Below are positions 25,104-36,300 of a stretch of 64,000 nt of DNA, piece after piece. Position 1 is the stretch's first letter, and each line of letters opens with the position of its first letter. The translations under genes and the position numbers were made by a program. This DNA comes from Ceratodon purpureus (taxonomy: Eukaryota; Streptophyta; Bryopsida; Pseudoditrichales; Ditrichaceae). The notes below the pieces were generated by a model, which saw only the letters and a list, made by a program, of their open reading frames with translations, was not told the origin of the DNA and did no database searches. The stretch lies in contig CM026433.1 in assembly GCA_014871385.1 (NCBI GenBank), positions 12,298,901 through 12,362,900 of the forward strand. Reading direction: 5' to 3'.

Positions 25104-25440
25104 CACATTCAATCGAAGGGTCAAGCAAATGGCCGGTCTCTCGCTCTCTCGCTCTCGCTCTCTCCGAAGTGATGGCTTCGTCCGCGATGCGAGTGTTTCC
25201 GCGACAATTGATGCGAGAGAGAGGCAGGGAGTTTGTGTTGGTGTGTGTTTGTGCGTGTGTTTGTGCGTGTGTTTGTTTTTTGGTGTGTTTTGCGGCGAAA
25301 CCGTTGGTGTTTTGTGACGTTTGTGGAGTTACTTTCCTCTTTGCTCGGATTCTGGATTTACCGCGCCTCTTCTTACCCCCCCCTCTTGTGTGTCCCTTGA
25401 GGTCATTTTTCTTGTGTTTTTAAGGAATTATGAGGATTGT
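25104..25440 (-). promoter_or_regulatory. 5' leader and promoter region of TIM50 with simple repeats
   Basis: Directly upstream of the TIM50 start is a CTCTCG-rich run (about 25136-25166, read as GA-rich on the transcribed strand). It is followed by a GTGTGT/TTTGTGCG run (25231-25300). GA/CT-rich leaders are common in plant housekeeping promoters. The transcription start is not resolved. Confidence 0.45.
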
Positions 25441-25454
25441 TAGGATTGGAAGGT

Positions 25455-25640
25455 GGTTGTTTATTTATGTTTGTGGGAGTTTATGGGAGTTGATAGAAAA
25501 GAAAGATGTGTGTTTTGTGCATATGGGAGTTTATGAGAATTGGTAGAATTGAAAAGTGTTTGATTTTGTATTTGTGGGAATTCATGAAAATTCGTAGAAT
25601 TGAAAGGTGTTTGTTTTTGTATTTATGGAAGTTGGCAGAG
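25455..25640. repeat. Imperfect tandem repeat, about 51-bp unit
   Basis: Three to four diverged units, each built as TTTTGTATTTGTGGGA followed by a TATGAGAATTGGTAGAATTG-like block, begin near 25458, 25513, 25564 and 25614. The plus frame across them reads as repeated LYLWEFMKI(R/G)RIE(R/K)CL blocks, a by-product of a period divisible by three, not evidence of a protein. Confidence 0.7.
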
Positions 25641-26796
25641 GTTATTAGGAAGGAATTGATGGGAAAAGTATATGTTTGTTTATGTGATGGTAGGGTTTAG
25701 AGTGGATTAGTGTTGTAGATGAAATAATGTAATGGAGGTTGTAAGTCCAATCCTTTTGAGGGTTATGAAGTGCGATATGTCATTATTGGGCTATTTTTAA
25801 AGGAGGTTGTAGCGAAGGAAACTTTAATGTTAACTTTGATAGCCCTTGATTTGGAATAGTGTAGTGTATATGGGATTTTTGGGATTTTTTAATTTTTAGT
25901 TAAGGATGTTAAATGTGTCATCTTTGTATTATTAATCCGGGAGTCCGGGTATATAATGCGGGGACACACTCTATACCATTTGGAACCCTAATCCTGTGAG
26001 TCTCTCCACCCCTCGTCACTAAGGGCAGGACTATGGAGGGGGGACCGCCTCCGCCAACAAGCAGCCTCGCTTGCCCCTCGCCCGGCCTTGCCCAGCCTCC
26101 AAGCCCTGGCCTTCGATTGCTCATTGTCGTCGTTGCAACCTTGTCTGTCGGAAGGGCCTCCGTCCCGCCCGTCGCGCAGTTTTACCGATTTGAGTTTCCT
26201 CCCGCGCTGAATTGCTTCGTCTCCCTCAGCGACTATCTGCCTCTTGCGCGCGCCATCAACCTACTTCGTAAATATGAATAATAGTGTTTTGATGTGTTTC
26301 GATTGATTCTACTATTAAAATGGATTTTAGATAAAAAAATGAAGTCATTCTTGATGTTGATGTGATTTTAACGAGTTCTTAAATTGAACTTTATGTAAAA
26401 GGCAAGTGCCAAGTATATGTCACCTTCTCTTCATCTCCAAGGGTCTTTCTAGGATTAACTTTCTATGGATATGGAAATAGACACTTTCTTCTTTAGAGGC
26501 ACTTTGGAATATTACTATTAACCACAATGCTAAAACCTTCTTAATTGATATAATGTTCACGATACTTTGAATTGGGAAAGTCCACATTGATCACATTTAT
26601 TATCTTGATCAATTTAGATTTTCTTTTAATTTGCATAATGAAGCACACTTATAATGAAATGTTTTAAATTTAGTTGTCAAATAGTTTGGAACATAACATG
26701 GCTCGAATATTGTAGGTTTTTAATTGAAGTAGCCAAAGGGGTTTTTATCTTATAAGATTGCTTTAAGACATGAGGTCTACACTCACAAGAAATTAA

Positions 26797-26833
26797 ACCA
26801 TATAGGCTCTCGGTGTTTTTGGAGCCAAATCTA

Positions 26834-26864
<31 letters not shown>

Positions 26865-28029
26865 AAAAAAAATAAAATTAAATAAAAAATCCTTATTCAT
26901 GGTAACCTAATGATTATCATTATTAGACATAAAATGGAATACGAAACCGTAAAATCTTGTACCTACCTTGTCCAAATAGGTGTATACAAAATTTGAGTTC
27001 ATTCCATTGTATAAATTGCGAGATTATAAGGTTTGAACTCACTATAAAAGTAATTTTTGACACTACCTTGGAAGCACATCTAAGTTTTGATACCCAAAAA
27101 GTATACATTGCAAACAAAAATGATTCATAGACGATCATCAATTCCTATAGGTGTGGAAGTTGGATATCCACTTACAAAGTTTGTACCTTATACAATCTTC
27201 GGAAGAAGATAAAATCCTTGATTTTGTGAAAAGAGGTGTGTTGAGAATGCCTTATATTCTCCAAAATTAAAACTACCATCAAGGTAACTTAAACATGTCG
27301 AGTTGGAAATCCAAACAATAAATATGTTCATGTCTATTAGAGATAGAACTAGAAAAAAATTTCAATGCAATTGGAGTAAAATTGAAATTTCTGAAATTTT
27401 TGGAAGTGTAAATTGTATATTTCACTTTAATTTCAAAGGGCAGTATTGGTAATAAGGGGTCATGTGGATGGACCCCTACCACATCATAGATACTTGATTA
27501 AATCATTGAGTTTGAATGAAAAAATGAAGTTTGGATGTAATGTTTTTGTGGATGAAAAAGTATTTTGGATGCAAATTGAGTTTAGGATGATAATTGTCAT
27601 TTGGATGAAAACAATCAAGAATAAAGACAATCTATTCTAAATGGAAACTATTAGTTGAATGAAAAATGTCTATCAGATGAAAATTGTCATCAATATTCAT
27701 GGATGCAAAAAATATTAGGCTCGTTATTTTGCAAGTGCTTACTCTTAGAAATTTAGTCTTGTCACTTTCTGCCCTTGTAAATGACGGGCAACTTCGGCTG
27801 AAGATAGAAGATTTTGATTGGTTATTGGCTGCATAATTTAGATCATATTCTTTTAAAATTCATCACTTTTTCATCAAAAGTCCAAATGTTTTGAAAAGTG
27901 TGTGAGTGGAAAGCTATTGTTGAAAGCTATTTGTGATTTAAATTTCAAAAAATAAATAAATTCTAGGGCCTTGGAATAGCCTGCCCAAAAGTGTCACTAC
28001 CACAATGTGGTCTCAAAGGCCTTTAGTGA
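26797..28029. mobile_element. Insertion private to repeat copy A (about 1.23 kb)
   Basis: Copy B reads straight through CAAGAAATTAAGTGTAG. Copy A has CAAGAAATTAA, then about 1.23 kb of extra sequence, then TTAAGTGTAG. The shared TTAA at both ends looks like a 4-bp target duplication. The insert contains a long A-rich tract (26833-26880) and no recognisable terminal inverted repeat or protein, so its class is undetermined. Deletion from copy B is the alternative, but the repeated TTAA favours insertion in A. Confidence 0.6.
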
Positions 28030-28362
28030 TTAAGTGTAGATAGATAAATCTTCTTTATTCTTATGATAATATAATATCTAAAGTATAAGTGATTGATTTA
28101 TTGTTAAGGAGACAAACCTTGCCCTTATTTCAATAACAAGGGGCCTTGAAGTTAGGTACACATTGATGGGGGCAAAAATCCTCCTATAAGTTTTTTTTAA
28201 TGAAAATAAATTTTTTGAGTGTATAATTCATCTATAACTAATCAAATTGATCATCCAAACTAATTGGATCCTTCTAAGTGTAGGAAATTTTCATTTTAAC
28301 TTAGAAATAAATAAATTAATATATTATAAATATTTAATATTTTAGTATAACAGACCATTTTG

Positions 28363-28486
28363 GTCCACAAGGAGCTGTAGAAATTAGAGAACATTAATGA
28401 AATGTACTTTTGAATATATTTTCTGTCCACAAGGAGCTGTAGAAATTAGAGAACATTAATGAAATGTACTTTTGAATATATTTTCT
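28363..28486. repeat. 62-bp perfect tandem duplication
   Basis: Two copies (28363-28424, 28425-28486) starting GTCCACAAGGAGCTGTAG are identical by eye. Copy B of the surrounding repeat retains only part of this block, so the duplication is recent and specific to this copy. Confidence 0.92.
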
Positions 28487-28890
28487 TACCAAAGTAGAAT
28501 ATTTGCATTACTTCATTGTCCTTCAAGAACAATGTATGTGATCCACTAATATATAATATAATGCATTGTACGGATTTCTTGAAATAAGATAAAGTACAAT
28601 GCATTATGTAGTTTTCTTTCAAGGTAGCAATACATATAATTGTGTCAAGAAAGTACTTGAGTATAGACCATATGTTTTTGACAATTATGTTCATTAAATT
28701 AAAATGGAATAATCCTTCTAATTGTAAGTAATCTAAAATTAAAATGGATTAATCCTTCTAAGTAATCTAGAGTTTTTTTGTGGGGCTTTCCTCCCACTCA
28801 CTTTGGTTTTTGAAGTTTGCAAAATGCATAAATCATTTGTTGCTTTATAATCATTTGACCACTAATTTTTATATTATAGTGTAGTGGTTG

Positions 28891-29698
28891 ATAGTTATGT
28901 AAAATTTGGAGCATGATAAAGTCATGTATAATATATGTATTGAGTACCAATAGTATATAGTATAGTATAATTAATGACCTTAAGCATTAATTAATTGCTG
29001 ACCTTTGAGAAGTGTATCTTGTGGAGGTGCTATGTGGCACTTATGAATTAGCGCAAGTCGGTGAATCACAATGGGTTTGTGAATATCCAACACACTTGCA
29101 AGTTTCTCATCCCACAATTCCCACTCTATGTACTTGCTCACCTCCTCTCCACTCTCAAACAATATAGGACAATTCCCAATTCCATACCATACATACCATA
29201 CCATCACCATGCTATACCATGACCATGCCATACCATCACCATGCCATACCATCACCATATTATCACCATAACCATATCATATCAAACCATCACTATACCA
29301 TCACAATCACCATCCATACCCTGACCCCTCCACCTCATTAATTAATTAATTAATGCTGGGTGGAATCACCATAACCATATCATACCATACCATCACCATA
29401 CCATACCATCACCATCACCATCCATACCCTGACCCATCCACCTCATTAATTAATTAATGCCGGGTGGTATCACCATAACCATATCATACCATACCATCAC
29501 AATCACCATCCATACCATGACCCCTCCACCTCATTAATTAATTAATGCCGGGTGGTATCACCATAACCATATCATACCATACCATCACAATCACCATCCA
29601 TACCCTGACCCCTCCACCTCATTAATTAATTAATGCCGGGTGGCAAGCACATTTTCAATGCATAGTTATGTAAAATTTAGAGCATGATAAAGTCATGT
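28891..29698. repeat. 734-bp segment flanked by a 37-bp direct duplication
   Basis: The sequence ATAGTTATGTAAAATTTGGA plus 17 further bases (28891-28927) recurs at 29662-29698 with one mismatch. Copy B (around 51273-51310) has it once, uninterrupted. The 734 bp in between, including the minisatellite, are therefore an addition bounded by a 37-bp duplication. That is longer than usual transposon target duplications and suggests template switching, repair capture or a helitron/filler-type event. Confidence 0.75.
29258..29642. repeat. Minisatellite, 4 units of about 88-104 bp
   Basis: Each unit begins ATCACCATAACCATATCATA, continues through an ACCATC-rich section and CCATCCATACCCTGACCC, and ends CATTAATTAATTAATGC(C/T)GGGTGG. 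Units end near 29356, 29466, 29551 and 29642. The last two differ by one or two bases. The upstream 29180-29257 is a degenerate CCATACCATCA continuation. No protein is implied. Confidence 0.88.
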
Positions 29699-29885
29699 GG
29701 TTTTGGAACTTCAAATGAGTCCAAAATTCCTTCATCACATGATATCTTTTTTTAGGCAAGGTAGAAGACTTTCAAAGACCATCATTAAGAAAAGTTGAAG
29801 ATTAGTGACCAGCATGTAGGTTAGACAGTAAAAGGAAACTAATGATGTTGATGATTGTTACTATATGAATTGTGGTGATAATTAG

Positions 29886-30595
29886 TTCTGTTCTTATTGT
29901 TGTGAATTGTGGTGTGGATCCTTTTATTTTGGTTCTATATGTACATATATGATTAGATAATTTGGATGATGCATTAAATTTTAAAACCGAATTAATTTTA
30001 TAGTTAGATAATTATTTTGTTGTTTATCAAAGTCAAAAGTATAATTCAAGCATGCATCTTATGCTTTGTTCATTTTTATAATTTTAAAACTGATGTACTG
30101 TTTTTTAGATTTTAGTAAAAATCATCAGTGTAAATAAAATGTATATTTTGTGCACAACATATATAGACAATTATATAAAACCTCCATATAATGTGTTCGG
30201 TTTTTTTACATGGACTATATTAGTATTTAGTTCATATTTATATTTTGCTAAAATACAAAAATTATAGTCATCTTTTCATTCTTAAGTTCTTAACATCTTT
30301 GAGACCTTTAAAGTAACCATACTATGAATAAAACACAAAAACATTAGAAATACTTAAAAAATACAAAAAATATTTAGACACATAACTTAAATATCAACAA
30401 ATGACTTCCACTTATAAGATTAAAGATAATTAGGTATGTGTCCGTTCTTCACATGAAAGATTACAACTAAGAGGTGTTGATACAAATTATTGTTGATTCT
30501 AATCACTCCTATTTTAAAAATTTAAACAAAAACTCTATCTAACTATGAAGTCAGATTCCTTTCAAACTCTCAAAAACAAAAGCTTGATCACTTTT
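29886..30595. other. AT-rich spacer
   Basis: No frame above chance, no RNA gene and no inverted repeat pair recognised between the end of the dispersed repeat and the TIR element that follows. Confidence 0.6.
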
Positions 30596-31520
30596 AACCC
30601 CTAAAGGACCATAGTCCTAGAATGGGCTTTTTTAGAATTCGGGCATGTACCTGTGACTTCAATTGAAGTCAAGATTTTTTGAAACTATTTGTGAATATAG
30701 GCCATAACAAGAACTTTGAGGGAATCTATTTTTTTTTTCAATTGGACATTTATAAAAATAGTTATTGTACCCGAAGTGGAAAAAGCTGCTCAATGGGCAA
30801 TTCGGGCAGCCATGCTAAATATATCAATTACCTCTGAGAATATTTCTATGAATACTTCATGATGTCATCTTTGAGGTTTCCCAAAAAAAAAACAACTTTG
30901 AGTGCATAATGTTCACTCCACAAAATATCAAAGTTTTCTCATCGTTTTGGGCAGTCTACTAAAAAAACTTCTTCTTTCCTTCATAAAAGTTAGAAAAAAT
31001 ATTATTTTAGGTTTTTTCTTTTTTTCAGTGAAAGGGTAGACATCAATCTTTACATTGACCGTTTGGATTGGGACTTTATTAAATTATGGAATTTCTAGAA
31101 GAAAAAAAAAGGATTAGCATTATTGTGTATTCAACTTAATAAAAATATTGTTTTCAACATGCTACACTTGACTTTTGAGAGTAATTTTTTTAATACAATT
31201 AGCTTACTTAGTCTTCTTTGACATGCATCAAAACCCCCACAATCTATAATGCAAAAAACCTAAGAAAAAAAAGTTAGAGTGTGTCAACCTAGACAAAAAT
31301 CTTGTCCAAAAAGTTTGTTTTCAAATTTCAATTGCTATAATCTTCTAATCTCTACGGTTGATTGTATTGAAATTTTTTGAGTTGTCTATTAAAATAATCT
31401 AGTTGAAGATCTTACGGTTAGAATTAGATTTTTTTTTTTTAGTCATTCATGCTTTTTATATTGGAAATGGCCGTTTTGGAGCGTTTTTTGGTGAAACATA
31501 GTCAAGGAACTTTAGGGGTT
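30596..31520. mobile_element. AACCCCTA-TIR element, copy 1 (925 bp)
   Basis: It starts AACCCCTAAAG and ends CTTTAGGGGTT, an 11-bp perfect terminal inverted repeat. The flanks extend it to (T)TTAACCCC on both sides. The body is collinear with 43488-44433 over its full length, sharing TACCCGAAGTGGAAAAAGCT, TTCATGATGTCATCTTTGAG, CACTCCACAAAATATCAAAG and TTGGTGAAACATAGTCAAGG. There is no transposase frame, so it is non-autonomous (a large MITE or deletion derivative). A target duplication is not obvious, so the superfamily is unassigned. Confidence 0.8.
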
Positions 31521-33358
31521 AAGGGTGCATCAAAGTTCAAAGACATACTATAATTACCTTTCAATCCAATGTTCGGATCTTACCAAGCATTAACCAGCAC
31601 TTACATGATTAAAGCATGCCTGCAGTTATATGGTTAAACATTCAAGAATAAAAATAGTTGCACTAATCACAACATAAAATAGCTTACAGAAAAAATAATC
31701 TCCCAAAAACTACAGGTTTACTCCATAACATTTTACCGTCCAAATGCAAATACATACAAGCCCCAAAAATAAGCTCCTGCCAGAACACCGATCGAGAAAG
31801 CTTGGGGTTTCTGATCTCAAATTGCATACATAGCTACGCATCTTGCGAATGCTCCTTCAACATGGCAACTGACTCAGGCACTTGCAGCTCTCTCGATTGC
31901 ACTTCCAACAGGCCTTGGACCTCGAAAACCTGTCCAGCAATGACTGAGATGCGATGGAATGATCTAGAAATTCATGGAACGTTTCAGCTTACAAGATGTA
32001 TCGTTGTAAGCACGGAAGAGATGTACTGCAATTCTGCTGTTTCATTGTGGTTGCCGCCTGCTCTGCCACTCCGGTAATGGTTTCTTTGCTAATTCTGTGA
32101 ATCGTGATCCATAGGTAGTCTTGATGCTGGTAGTTGTCTAGTTGTATACCAACTCCTAGACTTCCTGTCTACCGTAAACAAAGACCTGGATTATCTGTGC
32201 ATATTTGAGGAGTAATATGGGACTAGAGATAGAGACACGCAGCAATATGGTTACGTGATCTCAGTGCTCTGACGTTGCTTGTGCTGATAGAATAATGTCA
32301 ATGTTGGTAACTTCTCAACATAATCATCATCCACCTTGAAGGGTGGAATGAACTAACGAAGTAAGAACTCCACTCGTCCTTCACCTAGATAACATTGTGT
32401 GGCGATGGGATATGATCACACGGTTGCTGTTACTGGACATAGCATGGAGTTGTTCAAAGACGCAACACCATTGCAGACAAGTTTACAAATCCAACATTGT
32501 AATGTCTATGGTTGAAGCGACAAGCCTATGCAAGTCCTGCCGACGTACACATGTGCAAACTCTGCTCACGTGGAGGTAGCATGAAAATAACGTAAATTAC
32601 TTAGGTTTGGATTTACGTTAGTTGCTTTTCTGCCCGACCTTTACCAAAATTGACCAAAAGCATCATGACATTTATGCAAGAAGTAGGGATTAGATTGGAG
32701 ACAAATCCAATGCTTTAGATAAAAACCAAACATCCAAGTACAGTAAGCTGGCGCTATTAGCAGTGCAGAAATTAAATCCAGCAGTACCACAGAAATCCAA
32801 AACTAGATAACTAGGATTTGGACTAAATTTTGGATAACCCATTTTTCAACTCTCCACAGTATGGATCTAGATTCTTCTGATTACCCAAATTCACAGTGTT
32901 TCGCCAATTCCATTTCATGAAAGTTTAAATATTAAGTCAATCATGACAAATTAGCACTGTACCACATCTCAGCACACATTTTCAGTTTGGTTACTTCATT
33001 TCGTCTTTTTCCTAGAGCTCCAACTTCAAGATTGCCCGCATCTTTATCCTGGCGTTCCACGATCCCCACACATGACATTGATATCCTTCAAGACTTGTGT
33101 AGCTCAAACGATCTACTTTCACATTCACAAGCGTCACCTATTAAGTAACAAACCTCGACATGTAACATAAGACGACTATGAGTAACATGAGTATACACAA
33201 CTTGGAAAAGAAGCATTTACGTCAGTCATCGAACATTCTAGTCTGTGTTTGACTTCAGAAACTTGTGCACATACCGATAAGATAACGCAAAAAATCATCA
33301 GAACAAAAACAGTACCGTAAGGAGTACCTGATCTCGGCAGAGCTGATGCATAATAATT
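31521..33358. other. Spacer downstream of the Roco gene, with one candidate exon on the minus strand
   Basis: Most of this stretch has no gene and should include the Roco 3' UTR near 33000-33358. One minus-strand piece (about 31940 down to 31840) reads AGQVFEVQGLLEVQSREL then QVPESVAMLKEHSQDA and a TAG stop, with an AG just before GTTTTCGAGG. It resembles a last exon, but I could not find upstream partners and do not recognise it. Confidence 0.35.
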
Positions 33359-36300
33359 CTAAGCTGGAACTATTTCCATTGACTTGTTTCGCTCTCCTTC
33401 TCGCTTGTGTTCACCACACACCCAAGCAAGTCTTTTACTGCCAGATGTGTATCTGATTCTGTGAAGATCGAATAAATCTGGAATGCTTTTGCCTGAAAGA
33501 AAGTCTACCAACCATTGCTCGGCAGCTTTCTGTTTCTCCTTCAAGTCTTCTGGCAGCACAGCTCGCGACACACATCCCTCATCCACATTGGATGATACCA
33601 CATTAAGGGGTATCGAACTGGCAAGTGCTTTGATCAATTCCTTCTCTGCACCTTCGACAAAAGAACCCACACCAGCACCAATTGCAATACCACCTATCTT
33701 CACCAACAGTGAGATTGCTCGCACTCCCCATATCACATATGGAAGTGCACTTTGAAAACGTTCACTTGTGTAACGCAATTCACAACCCTTTTGTTTGCTC
33801 ACCAGGTGTACTCCTTCAATGTGCTCACACATAAGATGTACTTGTACCGATTTCAAACCTGGCACAAAGCTTGTAACCAACCGCGTCATATTGTCTGCAT
33901 CTGTGAAATACATAAGACGAGGCACTCGGGAATTTTGCAAGTGGATTGAGAAGTCCATCACCTTCTCAATGTTTCTTGAGATGTGAAGGAACAACTTTCT
34001 CTGCAATTTAGTATTCTCCTCCACTTGTTCAGATGTCTTTTCTGAGAACATGAGGATCTTGTCCAATTTATCAGACATCTGTCTTGACGTCTCATCGACG
34101 GCATCAAAGCGATGATGAAATTCTGCCCGTGTTATTCTGTGAATCTTCTTCACTTGCTCTTCCAAATGTTTGATGGTCTTATACAGAAAGACATTCTGTG
34201 GGTCTAAGCCTATCAAGTCATTCTCGTTTGAATTAATAGTTGTAAGATCCTCTGGTTTATCATCATCTGGCGGAAAGGATACCTCAGCTTGAACTTCTTC
34301 CAGGGCTTGGTGTTGTTTGTTGACTTCAACGGCAAGTTCTTTAAAACACTCCATGATCAAACCTTGCCACTCGTCATCGCCCAGAAGATCTTGTGCTTTG
34401 CTGCTTCCACCCGGAGAAGGCCATTCATGATCGTAGTCTAGATTGAAAGGTTCTTCTGATCCAAACATATCAAACTTAGACTTGACAAATCGAATCAAAT
34501 CGTTCACTCTTACTGCTTGATCCTTGCGGTCCCGCGTCCCTGAAGGTTTCTCTACAAACCTGGGATTCAAGATACTCTCCACAAGTACAACACCTGGACA
34601 ACCAAAGTTTGCAGAAGTACAGACGTCTTTGATGATTCGCAACACATGCTTTGTGAAAACTGAGGTATCAGGCTTGCTTTTGGAAGATCTCACGAGTACA
34701 TCAATGTAGCCATCCACGAGTACATCAATGTAGCCATCCTTTAGATCATAACCGGTTGTTGGTGTGGACTTTCCACAATACTCCACGATGGTTTCTTTCC
34801 CATCGTACCGCAAAGAAATGATGTTGTGCTTTACCACACAATTGGCATTCGATTCAAATCGTTTCATAAACTCAACCTGGACAAGATACAAAGACAATAT
34901 CAGAAGTAAACAAACAAGACATGGAACACATGAATATCAGCCTCATCATGTTTATCTAGTTTCTTTTGGAGATTGAACTTCTGTTATGGACTACTTACAC
35001 ACTTATGATATCGGTTGTTTTCCGTATGTATTCAAAAACTAATGCCCTAAATTATGAAACTCCATATTGTTCCGTGAATTTTTTCAAGGTATATATTGTT
35101 GGTTTTCCTGAATTTCACATGTAGAAAGGTTAAGTGGACATAAGTTCCAAAGATATAATCATTCTGTACCTGGACTCGAGGGAAGAATCCTTGTGTTAGA
35201 AATGTTTGCTCTTCATCTTCGCATTGAAGGCGATGCCCAACATAGCAGATCAATGAAAGGTCGGTATCTGATGGTTCAACTTGCCATTTGATCATCTTAT
35301 CTTCGTCAGCTCTGTTTCTCAACGTTGCAGGGATAAACAATCCATATTTATCGTATCTTTTGTCTTGTGCTGCAACTTCATAGCACAAGTTCATCTCTTT
35401 CATGACTTGAATCAAGTCTTCAACAAGTATACGCTCCATCCTCTTGCGTTTAGTTCCATTACATGGACCATCCAGAATTTTTTCCAGTGCTTCCATCTTG
35501 ACGAAACCGTTCTCATCTGCCACAGGTTTCTCCTTGTACAAGGCTGCATTCAATTTGGCATCAAGAGTGAGTATTCTGCCCATGATATCATGGCAGAACC
35601 AATTAGGTTTGACCACCACAGAGTTCAAGTTGTCGAAGTAGATGACATTTCCACTGTCATGTAATGCCACGGCAATTGCCTTGCATATATCTTGAACTTT
35701 GTTTTCTTTCTTAAATTGGATAGACATTGGACTCTTCTTAAACAACTCTTCAAACTTGGACATTTTGATGAGCGGCGTCTGGGGATTGTCCTTGTTCCAT
35801 TGCATCAGAATTTTCTCAACTTCAACACATACTCGATAGACTCTCGGCCCGTGTTGTAACATCTTTTGGGCATTGTATGCCAAACCTTTGAGTAGGGGCT
35901 TCACAGATTTTCTTGATGTTGCATCAATAAAAGACCATCCTTGATAGATACTTGGCCCATCTTGTGACATCCCTTGGGCATCTTGGGGCTTCACAGACTC
36001 TTCTGATCTTGCGTCAATAGAAGACCATCCAAGGAATTGAATGGAATTTCCAAATTTCAGTTTCAGCTTCTTCACGATATCTTCCACGGACTTTTGGATA
36101 ATGGCAACCTGTTCCTTTGGTACTAAGTCGGCATGAGTAAACACCAGAGTAATAAAAGGCTTGAACTTCTCTGACATTTTTGAATTGGAGACAATAAATC
36201 GCAACCAATATACAAGTTCCTCCTCAATTGCTTCATCCTCTTTTAAAGTGGGCTCCTTTCTTCCATCTTTGAGAATGACTTTTCCACCTTGATCGTTTGC

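Larger units (their letters stand above)
25697..29885. repeat. Dispersed repeat, copy A (paralogue of 48836-51563)
   Basis: Long collinear similarity to 48836-51563 in the same orientation. Shared blocks include GGTTGTAGCGAAGGA with TTTAATGTTAACTTTGATAG (25806-25850), ATAGTGTTTTGATG (from 26281), GGCAAGTGCCAA (26401), GCCAAAGGGGTTTTTAT (26733) and CTTCAAATGAGTCCAAAATT (29708). Copy A is longer because of private insertions at 26797-28029 and 28928-29661. It also carries a GC-rich block (25930-26280) with no counterpart in copy B. No intact transposon ORF is visible. A 257-bp open stretch in copy B suggests decayed coding content of unknown type. Confidence 0.85.

Noticed and set aside
28980-29258. 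92-codon minus-strand frame with a Met/Val/Trp-rich start
   Set aside because: Half of it is the degenerate CCATACCATCA repeat read in reverse; the rest is unrecognised and lies within a recent insertion.
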